A stretch of DNA of 64,000 bases from JACKII01 sp963807085 (GTDB lineage Bacteria > Pseudomonadota > Alphaproteobacteria > Bin95). The stretch is from contig CAWEBB010000032.1 of NCBI GenBank assembly GCA_963807085.1, positions 434,001 to 498,000 on the forward strand, given 5' to 3'. Shown here one piece after another: positions 17,019-25,750 of the stretch. A program made the position numbers and the translations under genes. The notes beneath the pieces are model-generated. The model searched no databases. It was given only the letters and a program-made list of their open reading frames with translations, and was not told the origin of the DNA. Position 1 is the stretch's first letter. Every line of letters begins with the position of its first letter.

Positions 17019-18170
17019 ATGGATTTCAGCTTCTCCCCCGAGCACATCCAGCTTCGCGAAACCGTGCGCCGTCATGCCGAAGCAGAAATGCGCCCCCTTG
17101 TGCAGCAAGCCGACGATGCCGAGCGTTTCCCCCCGCACCTGTTCCGGCGCTGGGGCGAGCTGGGTCTGCTTGGCGCGCGCTACCCAGAAGAGGACGGCGG
17201 GGTCGGCATGGACAAGGTCTCCGACTGCATCATTCGGGAAGAACTGGGCCGCGTTTCCCAGGCATTCTGTGCCGCCTATTCCGCGCACTCGCACCTGGGC
17301 ATCTGGCCGATCTGGCGGGCGGGAACGGCCATGCAGAAGCAGCACTATTTCAAGCCCGCCATCATGGGCGAGAAAATCGCCTGTTTCGGCCTGAGCGAGC
17401 CCGACGGCGGCTCCAACATCCGCGCCATGAAAACCCGCGCGGAAAAGGTGGCGGGCGGCTACCGCATCAACGGCTCCAAGCTCTATATCACCAATGCGCC
17501 CATGGCCGATTTCATGATGCTGGCGGCCCGCACCGCGCCGGAACTGAAGCCCAACGCCATCAGCCTGTTCATCGTGCCGCTGCCGGATGCGGCCGTCCAG
17601 ATCGATCACCTGAAGAAGGAAGGGCTGAAGGGCTCCGAGACCGGGCTGATTTACATCGACGGCCTGTTCGTGCCCGATGACCACGTGCTGGGCGAGCGCG
17701 AAGGCACCTATCCCGTCATCCTGGATTGCCTGACCGAAAACCGGGTCGGCGTCGCGGCGTCGGTGCTGGGTGTCGCCAAGGGTGCCTATGCGGAGGCGCT
17801 GGAATACGCACGCACCCGCATCGTGGCCGGCAAGCCGATCCTGGAATACCAGGCCGTCGCCCACCGGCTGGCCGACATGGTCACCGATATCGAGGCCGCG
17901 CACTGGATGGTCTATCACGGCGCCTGGCGGGTGGATCTGGGCACGATCGACCATGCCGCCGCCGCCAAGATCAAGCTGTTTGCAAGCGAAGCCGCCCTTC
18001 GCGTGACCGAGGGCGCCATGCGGGTGCTCGGCGGGGCCAGTATCATGCGCGAGTACTCCGTCGGCATGCACCACCGCGATGCGCTGGTCTATCTGTTCGG
18101 CGAGGGAACCAGCGACGTGCAGCGCAACCTGATCTCACGCGGCATGGGCGAGGACGACCTGTTGCCGTAA
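17019..18170 (+). CDS. Acyl-CoA dehydrogenase
   Basis: A 383-residue flavoprotein that introduces a double bond into an acyl-CoA. The signature CFGLSEPDGGSNIRAMKT (FAD and substrate site) is at about residue 127 and the second signature region covers the segment AMRVLGGASIMREY near the C-terminus, just before the closing GTSDVQRNLISRGM. The catalytic base in this family is a glutamate that I have not placed. ATG at 17019 is preferred (GAGA eight bases upstream), with 17010 as the alternative. It is divergent from the ThDP gene and followed by a patch of fossil sequence. Confidence 0.9.
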   Translation: MDFSFSPEHIQLRETVRRHAEAEMRPLVQQADDAERFPPHLFRRWGELGLLGARYPEEDGGVGMDKVSDCIIREELGRVSQAFCAAYSAHSHLGIWPIWRAGTAMQKQHYFKPAIMGEKIACFGLSEPDGGSNIRAMKTRAEKVAGGYRINGSKLYITNAPMADFMMLAARTAPELKPNAISLFIVPLPDAAVQIDHLKKEGLKGSETGLIYIDGLFVPDDHVLGEREGTYPVILDCLTENRVGVAASVLGVAKGAYAEALEYARTRIVAGKPILEYQAVAHRLADMVTDIEAAHWMVYHGAWRVDLGTIDHAAAAKIKLFASEAALRVTEGAMRVLGGASIMREYSVGMHHRDALVYLFGEGTSDVQRNLISRGMGEDDLLP

Positions 18171-18186
18171 ATGGCCAAGCGTGAAT

Positions 18187-18275
18187 GGCCAGGCGGAGGT
18201 CCGCTCGACAATCCAGCTTTTCGGCAGAACGACAAAACCCTTGGCACGACCGGAGCGCTTGGCAATCTCCCCATT
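18187..18275 (-). pseudogene. IS5-family transposase fragment (fossil)
   Basis: On the minus strand, EIAKRSGRAKGFVVLPKSWI followed by VERTSAW matches the C-terminal region of IS5-type DDE transposases (EIVKR...GFVVLPRRWVVERTFAW). It has no start, no catalytic triad and no terminal repeats, so it is the decayed end of an insertion sequence. Confidence 0.6.
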
Positions 18276-18279
18276 GGCC

Positions 18280-18432
18280 TCGGAGAGGGCCTTTCTCACG
18301 GCCTCAAGCAATCCCGGAGATGTGGTGCTTGATCCCTCTTGCCGTTGCGGCACCACTGTTCCCGCGGCGGGGAAAAAAAACGCGGATGGCGGTATCGACG
18401 GCCACATTTACTTCAAGCCCGATGATGGATTC
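18280..18432 (+). pseudogene. DNA methyltransferase fragment with internal deletion (fossil)
   Basis: On the plus strand, ASSNPGDVVLDPSCRCGTT is the SAM-binding motif of DNA adenine methyltransferases (family VLDPFCGCGTT) and DGGIDGHIYFKPDDG resembles their distant C-terminal segment. The two parts are joined directly, so the middle of the gene is gone. A cytosine or adenine target cannot be told from such a remnant. It adjoins the transposase fragment, pointing to an old mobile or restriction-modification insertion. Confidence 0.6.
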
Positions 18433-18574
18433 CGCGAACTTCAAGCAAGCCGCCCGCGAGCAGCCGTCCGGCAAGCAGACGGCGTTCGACCTTTAGCGCC
18501 CGTCTCCAATCTTTACGTCAAACACGGTCCCAGGCATGGTAGGAACAAGCGCAATGCCATTTGGAGAAGCCTCC
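18433..18574. other. Non-coding remainder upstream of the Rieske gene
   Basis: This stretch has no recognisable gene. It carries the probable promoter and the ribosome site (GGAGAAG) of the Rieske oxygenase gene; no -35/-10 pair stands out. Confidence 0.4.
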
Positions 18575-19855
18575 ATGCCAGATACTCTCGCTCCTGACAG
18601 CACCCCGCGCCCGACAACGCTCAGCCAACCGCTGCACTGGCCGGGCGAAGGGCCGACGCGCGTGCCCTACCGCGTCTATCATGACCCGGAAATCCTGAAG
18701 CTGGAGCACGAGCGCATCTTCCGCGGGCCGGTCTGGCACTATCTCTGCATGGAAGTGGAAATTCCGGAAAAAGGCGACTTCAAGACCAGCTTTGTCGGCG
18801 AGATCCCGGTGATCGTGACCCGGAACCGCGACGGACAGGTGCATGCCATGGTTAACCGCTGCGCCCACAAGGGTGCTCTGGTCTGCCTGACAGAGCGGGG
18901 CAACAGGCAGCGCCTCTCCTGCGTCTACCACTCCTGGACCTATGACCTGACCGGCCAGTTGCGCGGCGTCGCCTTTCAGGACGGGCTGCGCGGCAAGGGC
19001 GGCATGCCGGAAGACTTCGACCTGTCGAAGCACCGGCTGGAGCCGCTGCGCGTCGCCACCATGCACGGGCTGGTGTTTGGCACCTTTTCCGACGAGACGC
19101 CGCCGCTTAACCAGTATCTGGGCGAAACCATGTGCGGCCTGATCGAACGCAACTTCGCCCGGCCGCACAAGATCATCGGTTATCACTCCCAGATCATTCA
19201 CAACAATTGGAAGCTGTACGCCGAGAATGTGCGCGACAGCTATCACGCGACCTTGCTGCACACCTTCTACACCACGTTCAAGATCAACCGTCTCGACATG
19301 GACGGCGGCATGATCCTGGCCGATCCGGTGCCCTGGCACTCGCTTTCCTATGCCAAGCGGGCGACCATCCAAGAAGACGAGCGCTACAAGGAAATCCACT
19401 CGGCCCAGTTTGACGAAAACGCGCTGGCCGGGCCGGAACTGCTCCAGGCATTCCACGAGTTCGATGACAACATCACCCACATGATCCAGACGACCTTCCC
19501 GTCGCTCGCGATCCAGTTCACGTTGAACTCGCTGGCCGTCCGCCATTTTGTGCCAAAGGGGCCGGGCAAGACGGAGCTGCATTGGTACTATATCGGCTAT
19601 GAGGACGACACGCCGGAGCAGGCCGAAATGCGCATCAACCAGGGCAACCTGACCGGTGCGGCCGGCTATGTCAGCCTGGAGGACGGCTGCATTAACGAGT
19701 TCGTGCAGCGCGGCTCCAAGGGCAGCGAGGACGCGCAGGAGTTCCTGGAGATGGGCGGCAAGACCGCCGAAACCTCCGAAGGCAGCCGGGCTACGGAAAC
19801 GGCAATTCGCGGCTTCTGGACCGGCTACCGCGACCTGATGGGATTTGCCGACTGA
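18575..19855 (+). CDS. Rieske ring-hydroxylating dioxygenase alpha subunit
   Basis: A 426-residue oxygenase large subunit. The N-terminal Rieske site is CAHKGA (C-x-H) and CVYHSWTYD (C-x2-H), and the mononuclear iron site is the motif NWKLYAENVRDSYHATLLH, whose D, H and H fit the D/H-x2-H-x4-H pattern. Such enzymes add O2 to aromatic rings, using electrons from a separate reductase. ATG at 18575 has GGAGAAG just upstream; a longer reading from 18536 is not supported. The next gene starts within its stop and encodes the beta subunit. No ferredoxin or reductase gene is adjacent. Confidence 0.92.
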   Translation: MPDTLAPDSTPRPTTLSQPLHWPGEGPTRVPYRVYHDPEILKLEHERIFRGPVWHYLCMEVEIPEKGDFKTSFVGEIPVIVTRNRDGQVHAMVNRCAHKGALVCLTERGNRQRLSCVYHSWTYDLTGQLRGVAFQDGLRGKGGMPEDFDLSKHRLEPLRVATMHGLVFGTFSDETPPLNQYLGETMCGLIERNFARPHKIIGYHSQIIHNNWKLYAENVRDSYHATLLHTFYTTFKINRLDMDGGMILADPVPWHSLSYAKRATIQEDERYKEIHSAQFDENALAGPELLQAFHEFDDNITHMIQTTFPSLAIQFTLNSLAVRHFVPKGPGKTELHWYYIGYEDDTPEQAEMRINQGNLTGAAGYVSLEDGCINEFVQRGSKGSEDAQEFLEMGGKTAETSEGSRATETAIRGFWTGYRDLMGFAD

Positions 19856-20331
19856 TGCAGATCACGCCCGAACTGCGCGGCCGGGTCGATGACCTGTTCT
19901 GCGACTATGCCTACTGCATCGACGACGACAACGTTGAGGCCTGGCCGGGTTTCTTTACCGAAGACGGCCTTTACGAGGTGACGACGCGGGAGGCCGTCCA
20001 GCGCGGCTATCCCATGGCAATCATGCGCGCCGCCGGCATGGGCCAGATCCGCGACCGGATCACGGCGCTGCGCAAGGCGAACATCTTCGAGCCGCACCAC
20101 TACAACCACATCCTCTCGCGACCGCGGCTCGCCGCGAACGGTGACGGCTCTGTGCATGGGAGGACCAGCCTGGTGGTCTACCGCACCATGCATGACGGCG
20201 CCCAGGAGCGCTTCTGCGTCGCCACCTATGACGACGAGATCGTGGAGCAGGACGGTGCATTGAAGTTCCGCAGACGCCGCGTCGTGCTGGACTCCCGCCG
20301 GGTGGATGTGCTGCTGGTTTATCCGATTTAA
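19855..20331 (+). CDS. Ring-hydroxylating dioxygenase beta subunit (SnoaL-like)
   Basis: A 158-residue small subunit of the SnoaL/NTF2-like fold, typical for the structural beta subunit of Rieske dioxygenases. The N-terminal FCDYAYCIDDDNVEAWPGFF is followed by the segment GRTSLVVYRTM in the strand that lines the central cavity. It starts on the last base of the alpha gene (TGATG), so the two are translationally coupled and together form the terminal oxygenase. Confidence 0.88.
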   Translation: MQITPELRGRVDDLFCDYAYCIDDDNVEAWPGFFTEDGLYEVTTREAVQRGYPMAIMRAAGMGQIRDRITALRKANIFEPHHYNHILSRPRLAANGDGSVHGRTSLVVYRTMHDGAQERFCVATYDDEIVEQDGALKFRRRRVVLDSRRVDVLLVYPI

Positions 20332-20352
20332 CACTGCCCTTGCGCGTAGCCC

Positions 20353-20459
20353 CAATGCGCAGCGATGCAGCTGCGCAGCAATCCAAACTGGCGGTCCGGA
20401 AATATTGAAAGAATGGCTGGATTGCTTCGCCCCGATTGCATCCGGGACTCGCAATGACG
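20353..20459. repeat. REP-like palindromic repeat, copy 4
   Basis: The arms AATGCGCAGCGATGCAG and GGACTCGCAATGACGC surround the inner boxes GCAATCCAAAC and GGATTGCTTCG. It is a larger version with a longer spacer than the others. Confidence 0.7.
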
Positions 20460-20490
20460 CCGGTAAGGCTCAAAAAACTGGAAACTTGTC

Positions 20491-21492
20491 ATGCGCGCCG
20501 TCGTCTGCCGCACCTTCGGCCCGCCCGAAACCCACCGGGTCGAGGACGTGCCCCCGCCACCACTTCTCCCTGGCACGATCCGCGTGCAGGTGCACGCCTC
20601 CGCCCTCAGCTTCGCCAACCTGCTGGTGATCGAAGGCAAGCACCAGAACACTCCGCCCTTGCCGTTCACCCCCGGGACGGAGATTGCGGGCATCGTCGCC
20701 GAAATCGCACCCGACGTCGAGACGAGCCTGAAGCCCGGCGACCGGGTCTGTGCCGGGCTGCCCGCCGGCGGCTTTGCGGGGGAAGCCGTGGTCGACGCCG
20801 GCAATGTGTTCGCCATTCCTGACGCGCTGGAGTTCGCCGGCGCGACCCAGTTCCCCACCATCTACGCCACCGCCTATGCCGCGCTTTCCTGGCGCGCGCG
20901 CATGCAGCCGGGCGAAGTGCTGCTGGTGCACGCGGCGGCGGGCGCGAGCGGCCTCGCCGCCGTGCAGATCGGCAAGGCGTTGGGCGCGCGCGTCATCGCC
21001 ACCGCCGGCTCTCCGGAGAAGTGCGCCATCGCCGGCGAGCACGGTGCGGATCATGCGATCGACTATCGCGTTCAGGATTTCCAAAAAGAAGTTCTGGCGC
21101 TGACCGAGGGTCGCGGCGCGGACGTGATTTTCGATCCCGTTGGTGGCGAGGTCTTCGACAAGTCGCTCCGCTGTATCGCGCCGCTCGGCCGCATCATCCC
21201 CATGGGCTTTGCCTCGGGCGAGATCCCCAGCATTCCGGCCAATCTGGTGCTGGTGAAGAATATCGACGTCATCGGCATCTATTGGGGCTTCTACATGGCC
21301 TGGGGCAGAACCAAGGCAGACCCGCAGACCCGCCGGCAGGTGCACGCCATGTTCGCCGACCTGTTCGCGTTGGTGGAACAGGGCAAGCTCCACCCGGTCA
21401 CGGACTCCGTCTTGCCGCTGGAGGAATTCGCCCAGGGTTTGAAGCGGATCACGGAACGCGCAGTAGTGGGCAAGGTCATTCTGGCGCCCTGA
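20491..21492 (+). CDS. NADPH:quinone oxidoreductase (zinc-free MDR family)
   Basis: A 333-residue medium-chain dehydrogenase/reductase. The GroES-like N-terminal half has no zinc ligands, and the nucleotide-binding region GEVLLVHAAAGASGLAAVQI carries the AAxGxxG Rossmann motif. Members reduce quinones or enones with NADPH. It may serve the preceding catabolic genes, but a palindromic repeat separates it from the Rieske operon. The ATG at 20491 begins the standard MRAVVCRTFG start. Confidence 0.88.
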   Translation: MRAVVCRTFGPPETHRVEDVPPPPLLPGTIRVQVHASALSFANLLVIEGKHQNTPPLPFTPGTEIAGIVAEIAPDVETSLKPGDRVCAGLPAGGFAGEAVVDAGNVFAIPDALEFAGATQFPTIYATAYAALSWRARMQPGEVLLVHAAAGASGLAAVQIGKALGARVIATAGSPEKCAIAGEHGADHAIDYRVQDFQKEVLALTEGRGADVIFDPVGGEVFDKSLRCIAPLGRIIPMGFASGEIPSIPANLVLVKNIDVIGIYWGFYMAWGRTKADPQTRRQVHAMFADLFALVEQGKLHPVTDSVLPLEEFAQGLKRITERAVVGKVILAP

Positions 21493-21586
21493 GGCCGGGG
21501 GTTCGACTGCGCTCCGGGCTTGTAATGTACGGTCGGGGGCGCAAATACAGCGCAAACGCTGCCGCCGTTTTGAAAGAGCCGAAGAC

Positions 21587-22987
21587 ATGAGACGTCTCGT
21601 TGCGTTGGTGCTGGCCTTCTCCGTATGGATGCCGTTATCGGCGATGCCCGGACTGGCCGAAGTGCCCCGGTCCGCCAAAGAACTGCATCTGACGTATGCG
21701 CCGCTGGTCAAGGAAACCGCGCCGGCGGTGGTCAACATCTATGCCCAAAAGACGGTCAAGCAGCGGCGCGGCATGTCACTGTTCGATGATCCCTTTTTTC
21801 GGCGTTTCTTCGGTGACCTGGCGCCGCCCGGAACGCGCGAGCGGGTGCAAAATTCGCTCGGCTCCGGCGTTATTGTGGGTGCGGGCGGCCTGATCGTCAC
21901 CAACTATCACGTGATCGACGGCGCCGATGAAATCCGCGTGGTCCTGCACGACCGGCGCGAGTTCGAGGCCGAGGTGGTGGCGGCGGAGGAACGCAACGAT
22001 CTGGCGCTGCTGCAACTGGAGACCAAAAACGAGCCGCTGCCGGCGCTGGAATTCGCCAATTCGGACGCGTTGCAGGTGGGCGATCTGATCCTGGCGATTG
22101 GTAATCCCTTCGGCGTCGGACAAACCGTGACCAGCGGCATCGTCTCCGCCAATGCCCGTACCAGCCAAGCCATCGGCGACGGCAGCGTGTTCATTCAGAC
22201 CGACGCAGCCATCAATCCCGGCAATTCGGGCGGCGCGCTGATCGACATGGAAGGGCGGCTGGTGGGCGTTAACACGGCGATCTTTTCCCGCTCCGGCGGC
22301 TCACACGGCGTCGGCTTTGCGATTCCGTCCAATCTGGTCCGCCGCATGGTTGCGGCCTATGAGACGGGCGCAAAGGTGGTGCGGCCCTGGATCGGAGGCG
22401 AAGGCGAGACGGTGCGTCCCGATATGGCCCGGGCGCTGGGGCTGGAGCGGCCGCAGGGCGTCATGTTGTTGTCGGTTTATCCCAAGGGACCGCTGGATCG
22501 AGCCGGCTTGCAGAAGAACGACATCGTGCTCTCGGTCGAAGGCCAGCCGGTGGATGATCCGGTCGCCATGCGCTATCGCTTCGAAACGTTGGCGGCCAAG
22601 TCGGCGAAGGTCGGCTATTGGCGGCGCGGCCAGCAACAGACTGCGGACGTGGCGATAGAGCCGCCGCCGGAAGACCCGCCGCGGGACCAGACTGCTCTCG
22701 ACCAGGAATCGCCGTTCCAGGGCCTGCGCGTCGTCAATGTTTCGCCTGCCATCATCGAGGAGATGGGGTTGCGCGGCGTGATGGCGGGTGTGGCGGTCGA
22801 CGGTATCCGCCGCGGCTCCATCGCCGCCCGGCTTGGTTTTCGGGTCGGCGACGTGATCGAGCAGGTGAATGACACCAAGATCGCGCTGGTCGGCGACGTG
22901 CAAAAGGTCGTTGAAGACCGGCCCCGCGGCTGGCGCATCCTGCTGCGGCGTAACGGCAAGCGGCTTAAGATGGAATTCCGCTCGTGA
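21587..22987 (+). CDS. Periplasmic serine protease of the HtrA/DegP family
   Basis: A 466-residue trypsin-like protease with an N-terminal signal peptide (about residues 1-24, ending LAEVPRS). The catalytic triad is H108 (NYHVIDGA), D138 (ERNDLALLQ) and S214 (NPGNSGGAL). Two PDZ domains follow, at about residues 270-360 and 370-466, for binding of misfolded or envelope proteins. This fits DegP/DegQ/MucD. It is upstream of rarA, sharing a GTGA junction, as in other alphaproteobacterial genomes. Confidence 0.93.
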   Translation: MRRLVALVLAFSVWMPLSAMPGLAEVPRSAKELHLTYAPLVKETAPAVVNIYAQKTVKQRRGMSLFDDPFFRRFFGDLAPPGTRERVQNSLGSGVIVGAGGLIVTNYHVIDGADEIRVVLHDRREFEAEVVAAEERNDLALLQLETKNEPLPALEFANSDALQVGDLILAIGNPFGVGQTVTSGIVSANARTSQAIGDGSVFIQTDAAINPGNSGGALIDMEGRLVGVNTAIFSRSGGSHGVGFAIPSNLVRRMVAAYETGAKVVRPWIGGEGETVRPDMARALGLERPQGVMLLSVYPKGPLDRAGLQKNDIVLSVEGQPVDDPVAMRYRFETLAAKSAKVGYWRRGQQQTADVAIEPPPEDPPRDQTALDQESPFQGLRVVNVSPAIIEEMGLRGVMAGVAVDGIRRGSIAARLGFRVGDVIEQVNDTKIALVGDVQKVVEDRPRGWRILLRRNGKRLKMEFRS

Positions 22988-24309
22988 GCAGCCTGTTCGA
23001 GGCTGCCGGGCTGGAGCAGGCCGCACCCAGGCCCCTTGCCGACAGGTTGCGCCCGGCAGAGTTGAATGAGGTGGTCGGGCAAGACCATATACTGGGCCCG
23101 GACGGGCCGCTCGGGCGGATGCTGGAAGCGGGCTCGCTCGCCTCGATTATCCTTTGGGGACCGCCCGGTTGCGGCAAGACCACCATCGCGCGCCTGCTGG
23201 CAGAGCGGGCCGCGCTGGCTTTCCAGCCGCTCTCCGCCGTGTTTTCCGGCGTCGCCGATCTGCGCAAGGCATTTGACGCGGCCAAGGCCCGGCGAGCGGC
23301 GGGGCAGGGGACGCTGCTGTTTATCGACGAAATTCACCGCTTCAACCGCGCCCAGCAGGACGGCTTCCTGCCCTTCGTTGAGGACGGCACCGTTGTGCTG
23401 GTGGGCGCGACGACGGAAAATCCCTCCTTTGAGTTGAACGCAGCACTGCTCTCGCGCTGCCAGGTGCTGGTACTGCACCGCCTCTCGGCAGAGGCGTTGG
23501 AACAATTGCTGCAACGGGTGGAAGAGGAAACCGGCCGCCCGCTGCCGATCACGCCGGAAGCGCGCCAGGCGCTCGCCGCCATGGCCGATGGTGACGGGCG
23601 CTACCTGTTGAACATGGTCGAGCAGGTGCTGGCGCAGGCGGGCGGTCTCGATCCCGATGACGAGCCGCTCGGCCCCGAAGCGATCGCGCTCGCCGCCCGC
23701 GCGCCCGTCTATGACAAGGCGCAGGAGGCGCATTTCAACCTGATCTCGGCCCTGCACAAGTCGCTGCGCGGATCGGACCCGGATGCGGCGCTCTATTGGC
23801 TCGCGCGCATGCTGGCAGGCGGCGAGGACCCGCGCTATATCGCGCGCCGCCTGCTGCGCTTTGCCAGCGAGGATGTGGGTATGGCCGATCCGCAGGCGAT
23901 GCCCCAGGCGCTGGCTGGGTGGGAGACCTATGAACGTCTCGGCTCGCCGGAAGGGGAGTTGGCGATTGCGCAGGTGGTGCTTTATCTTGCCACCGCGCCA
24001 AAATCGAACGCGGCCTATAAGGGGTTTGGCCAGGCAATGAAGTCCGCCAAAAGCACCGGCTCGCTGGCGCCGCCTGCTCATATTCTGAACGCGCCCACCA
24101 GGTTGATGAAGGACCTGGGTTATGGCGCCGGCTATGCTTACGACCACAACACGGATGAAGGCTTTTCCGGCCAAAATTACTTTCCGGACGGTATGGAACG
24201 AGAGACCTATTATACGCCCAGCGGGCGCGGCCATGAAAAGCGGGTGGCCGAGCGCCTGGCCCATTGGGCGGAGTTGCGAGCCAAGCTGGCCGCGAGCGGC
24301 GAGCCATGA
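22984..24309 (+). CDS. rarA: Replication-associated recombination protein A (AAA+ ATPase)
   Basis: A 441-residue clamp-loader-like ATPase (RarA/MgsA) that acts at stalled forks. Walker A is GPPGCGKTT and Walker B is LLFIDEIHRF, with sensor arginine region and C-terminal MgsA-like tetramerisation domain (from about residue 250, including SAYKGFGQAMKSAKSTGSL-like text). It begins with GTG at 22984, overlapping the htrA stop by four bases (GTGA). Confidence 0.94.
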   Translation: MSSLFEAAGLEQAAPRPLADRLRPAELNEVVGQDHILGPDGPLGRMLEAGSLASIILWGPPGCGKTTIARLLAERAALAFQPLSAVFSGVADLRKAFDAAKARRAAGQGTLLFIDEIHRFNRAQQDGFLPFVEDGTVVLVGATTENPSFELNAALLSRCQVLVLHRLSAEALEQLLQRVEEETGRPLPITPEARQALAAMADGDGRYLLNMVEQVLAQAGGLDPDDEPLGPEAIALAARAPVYDKAQEAHFNLISALHKSLRGSDPDAALYWLARMLAGGEDPRYIARRLLRFASEDVGMADPQAMPQALAGWETYERLGSPEGELAIAQVVLYLATAPKSNAAYKGFGQAMKSAKSTGSLAPPAHILNAPTRLMKDLGYGAGYAYDHNTDEGFSGQNYFPDGMERETYYTPSGRGHEKRVAERLAHWAELRAKLAASGEP

Positions 24310-24683
24310 AAATATACCTCATCGTCGCGGCCGGCGGCGCGCTCGGAGCCATGGCGCGCTATGGCACGGACACGGTGGTCGGTCGCTGGACCGGCCTTGG
24401 TTTTCCCTGGGGCACCGTGACGGTCAACTTGGTCGGCTCGCTGGTCCTGGGCCTGCTGATCGGCGCAGCGGTGCACGGCCTCCACCTCGGCCACGAAGCG
24501 CGCGCGCTGGCCGTCACCGGCTTTTTGGGCGCTTTCACCACCTTTTCGACTTTCTCGCTCAACACTGTCACCCTGATCGAGCGCGGCGATACCGTGGCGG
24601 CGTTTGGCTACGTGCTGGGGTCGGTCACCTTCGGCGTCGGCCTGTTTTTCCTTGGATTGCGAGCCTGGAGGCTCGTCGTATGA
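24306..24683 (+). CDS. crcB: Fluoride ion channel CrcB/Fluc
   Basis: A 125-residue membrane protein with four predicted helices. The family motifs GGALGAMARY, the segment WGTVTVNLVGSLVLGLL and GFLGAFTTFSTFS are present, giving the central Na+ site and fluoride pathway. The ATG at 24306 overlaps the rarA stop (ATGA). CrcB dimers export toxic fluoride passively. No fluoride riboswitch is visible, as expected inside an operon. Confidence 0.94.
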   Translation: MKIYLIVAAGGALGAMARYGTDTVVGRWTGLGFPWGTVTVNLVGSLVLGLLIGAAVHGLHLGHEARALAVTGFLGAFTTFSTFSLNTVTLIERGDTVAAFGYVLGSVTFGVGLFFLGLRAWRLVV

Positions 24684-25750
24684 CCGGCACTCAAATCATT
24701 GGCGTTCAAAATATTACCGTCATGGAAAACGAGGCCGACCAGCGCGTAGACCGCTGGTTCCAGAAGCGCTTTCCCAATATCGGTCACGGTCATCTGCAAA
24801 AGCTGTTGCGTTCCGGCCAGATCAGGGTGGATGGCAAACGGGTGAAGGGCTCCGACCGGCTGGTGGAAGGCACTAGCGTGCGCGTGCCGCCGCTCGCTGC
24901 CAATAGCGCCGAAGGCCGGGGCGGAAGTAAGGACAGGCCGGTCAGCGATGCCGACGCGGCATTCATCCGCTCGCTGGTGATCCACCAGGACGCGGACATC
25001 ATTGTACTGAACAAGCCTGCCGGCCTGGCGGTGCAGGGCGGCACCAAAACCCACCGCCATGTGGACGGTATGCTGGCAGCGCTCGCGGGCAGGGATGGCG
25101 AGATGCCTCGCCTCGTGCACCGGCTCGACCGGGATACGTCCGGCGTCCTGGTGCTGGGCCGCACCCAGGCGGCGACCCGGGCGCTGAACGATGCCTTCCG
25201 TCTGCGCGAGATGGAGAAGCTCTACTGGGCCATCACCGTCGGCATCCTGAAGCCCGCCGACGGTTTCATCGACCTGCCGCTCTCGAAGCAGGGCGATGTT
25301 TATGAGCGGATGGCAGAGGATCATGACGGCCAGCGCGCCATTACAGACTACCGCACCATCGACCAAGCGAGCCGCCGCCTGGCCTGGGTCGCGCTCGCGC
25401 CGCGCACAGGCCGCACGCACCAACTGCGCGCTCATATGGCCGCCAAGGGCAAGCCGATCCTGGGTGACACCAAGTATGGCGCTGATGCCGACGGCATGGC
25501 GGATGGCCTGTTGGAGGCGCTGGCGGTCTCGCCCGGCTTGCACCTGCACGCCCGCGCGCTGTGGCTGCCGCCGTTTGGCAAGCGCTCGCACGAGACCCAT
25601 GTGACCGCGCCACCGCCGCCCGCCTTTCAGAAAACCCTGGCGGCCTTGGCCTTCGACCCCGCGAACGGGCGCGCCGACGAGCCCATCCCGAACATGCGCG
25701 AAGAGCACTACCGCGACCGCCGCGACCGTGAGAAAAAGAGGCGTCGATGA
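24680..25750 (+). CDS. RluC/RluD-family 23S rRNA pseudouridine synthase
   Basis: A 356-residue enzyme with an N-terminal S4 RNA-binding domain (about residues 20-75) and the RluA-type catalytic domain, whose HRLDRDTSGVLVLGR carries the catalytic Asp and whose GRTHQLRAHMA is the second motif. It isomerises uridines of 23S rRNA. The C-terminal tail is highly basic. The ATG at 24680 overlaps crcB (ATGA). RluC is the most likely identity in this gene order. Confidence 0.88.
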   Translation: MTGTQIIGVQNITVMENEADQRVDRWFQKRFPNIGHGHLQKLLRSGQIRVDGKRVKGSDRLVEGTSVRVPPLAANSAEGRGGSKDRPVSDADAAFIRSLVIHQDADIIVLNKPAGLAVQGGTKTHRHVDGMLAALAGRDGEMPRLVHRLDRDTSGVLVLGRTQAATRALNDAFRLREMEKLYWAITVGILKPADGFIDLPLSKQGDVYERMAEDHDGQRAITDYRTIDQASRRLAWVALAPRTGRTHQLRAHMAAKGKPILGDTKYGADADGMADGLLEALAVSPGLHLHARALWLPPFGKRSHETHVTAPPPPAFQKTLAALAFDPANGRADEPIPNMREEHYRDRRDREKKRRR

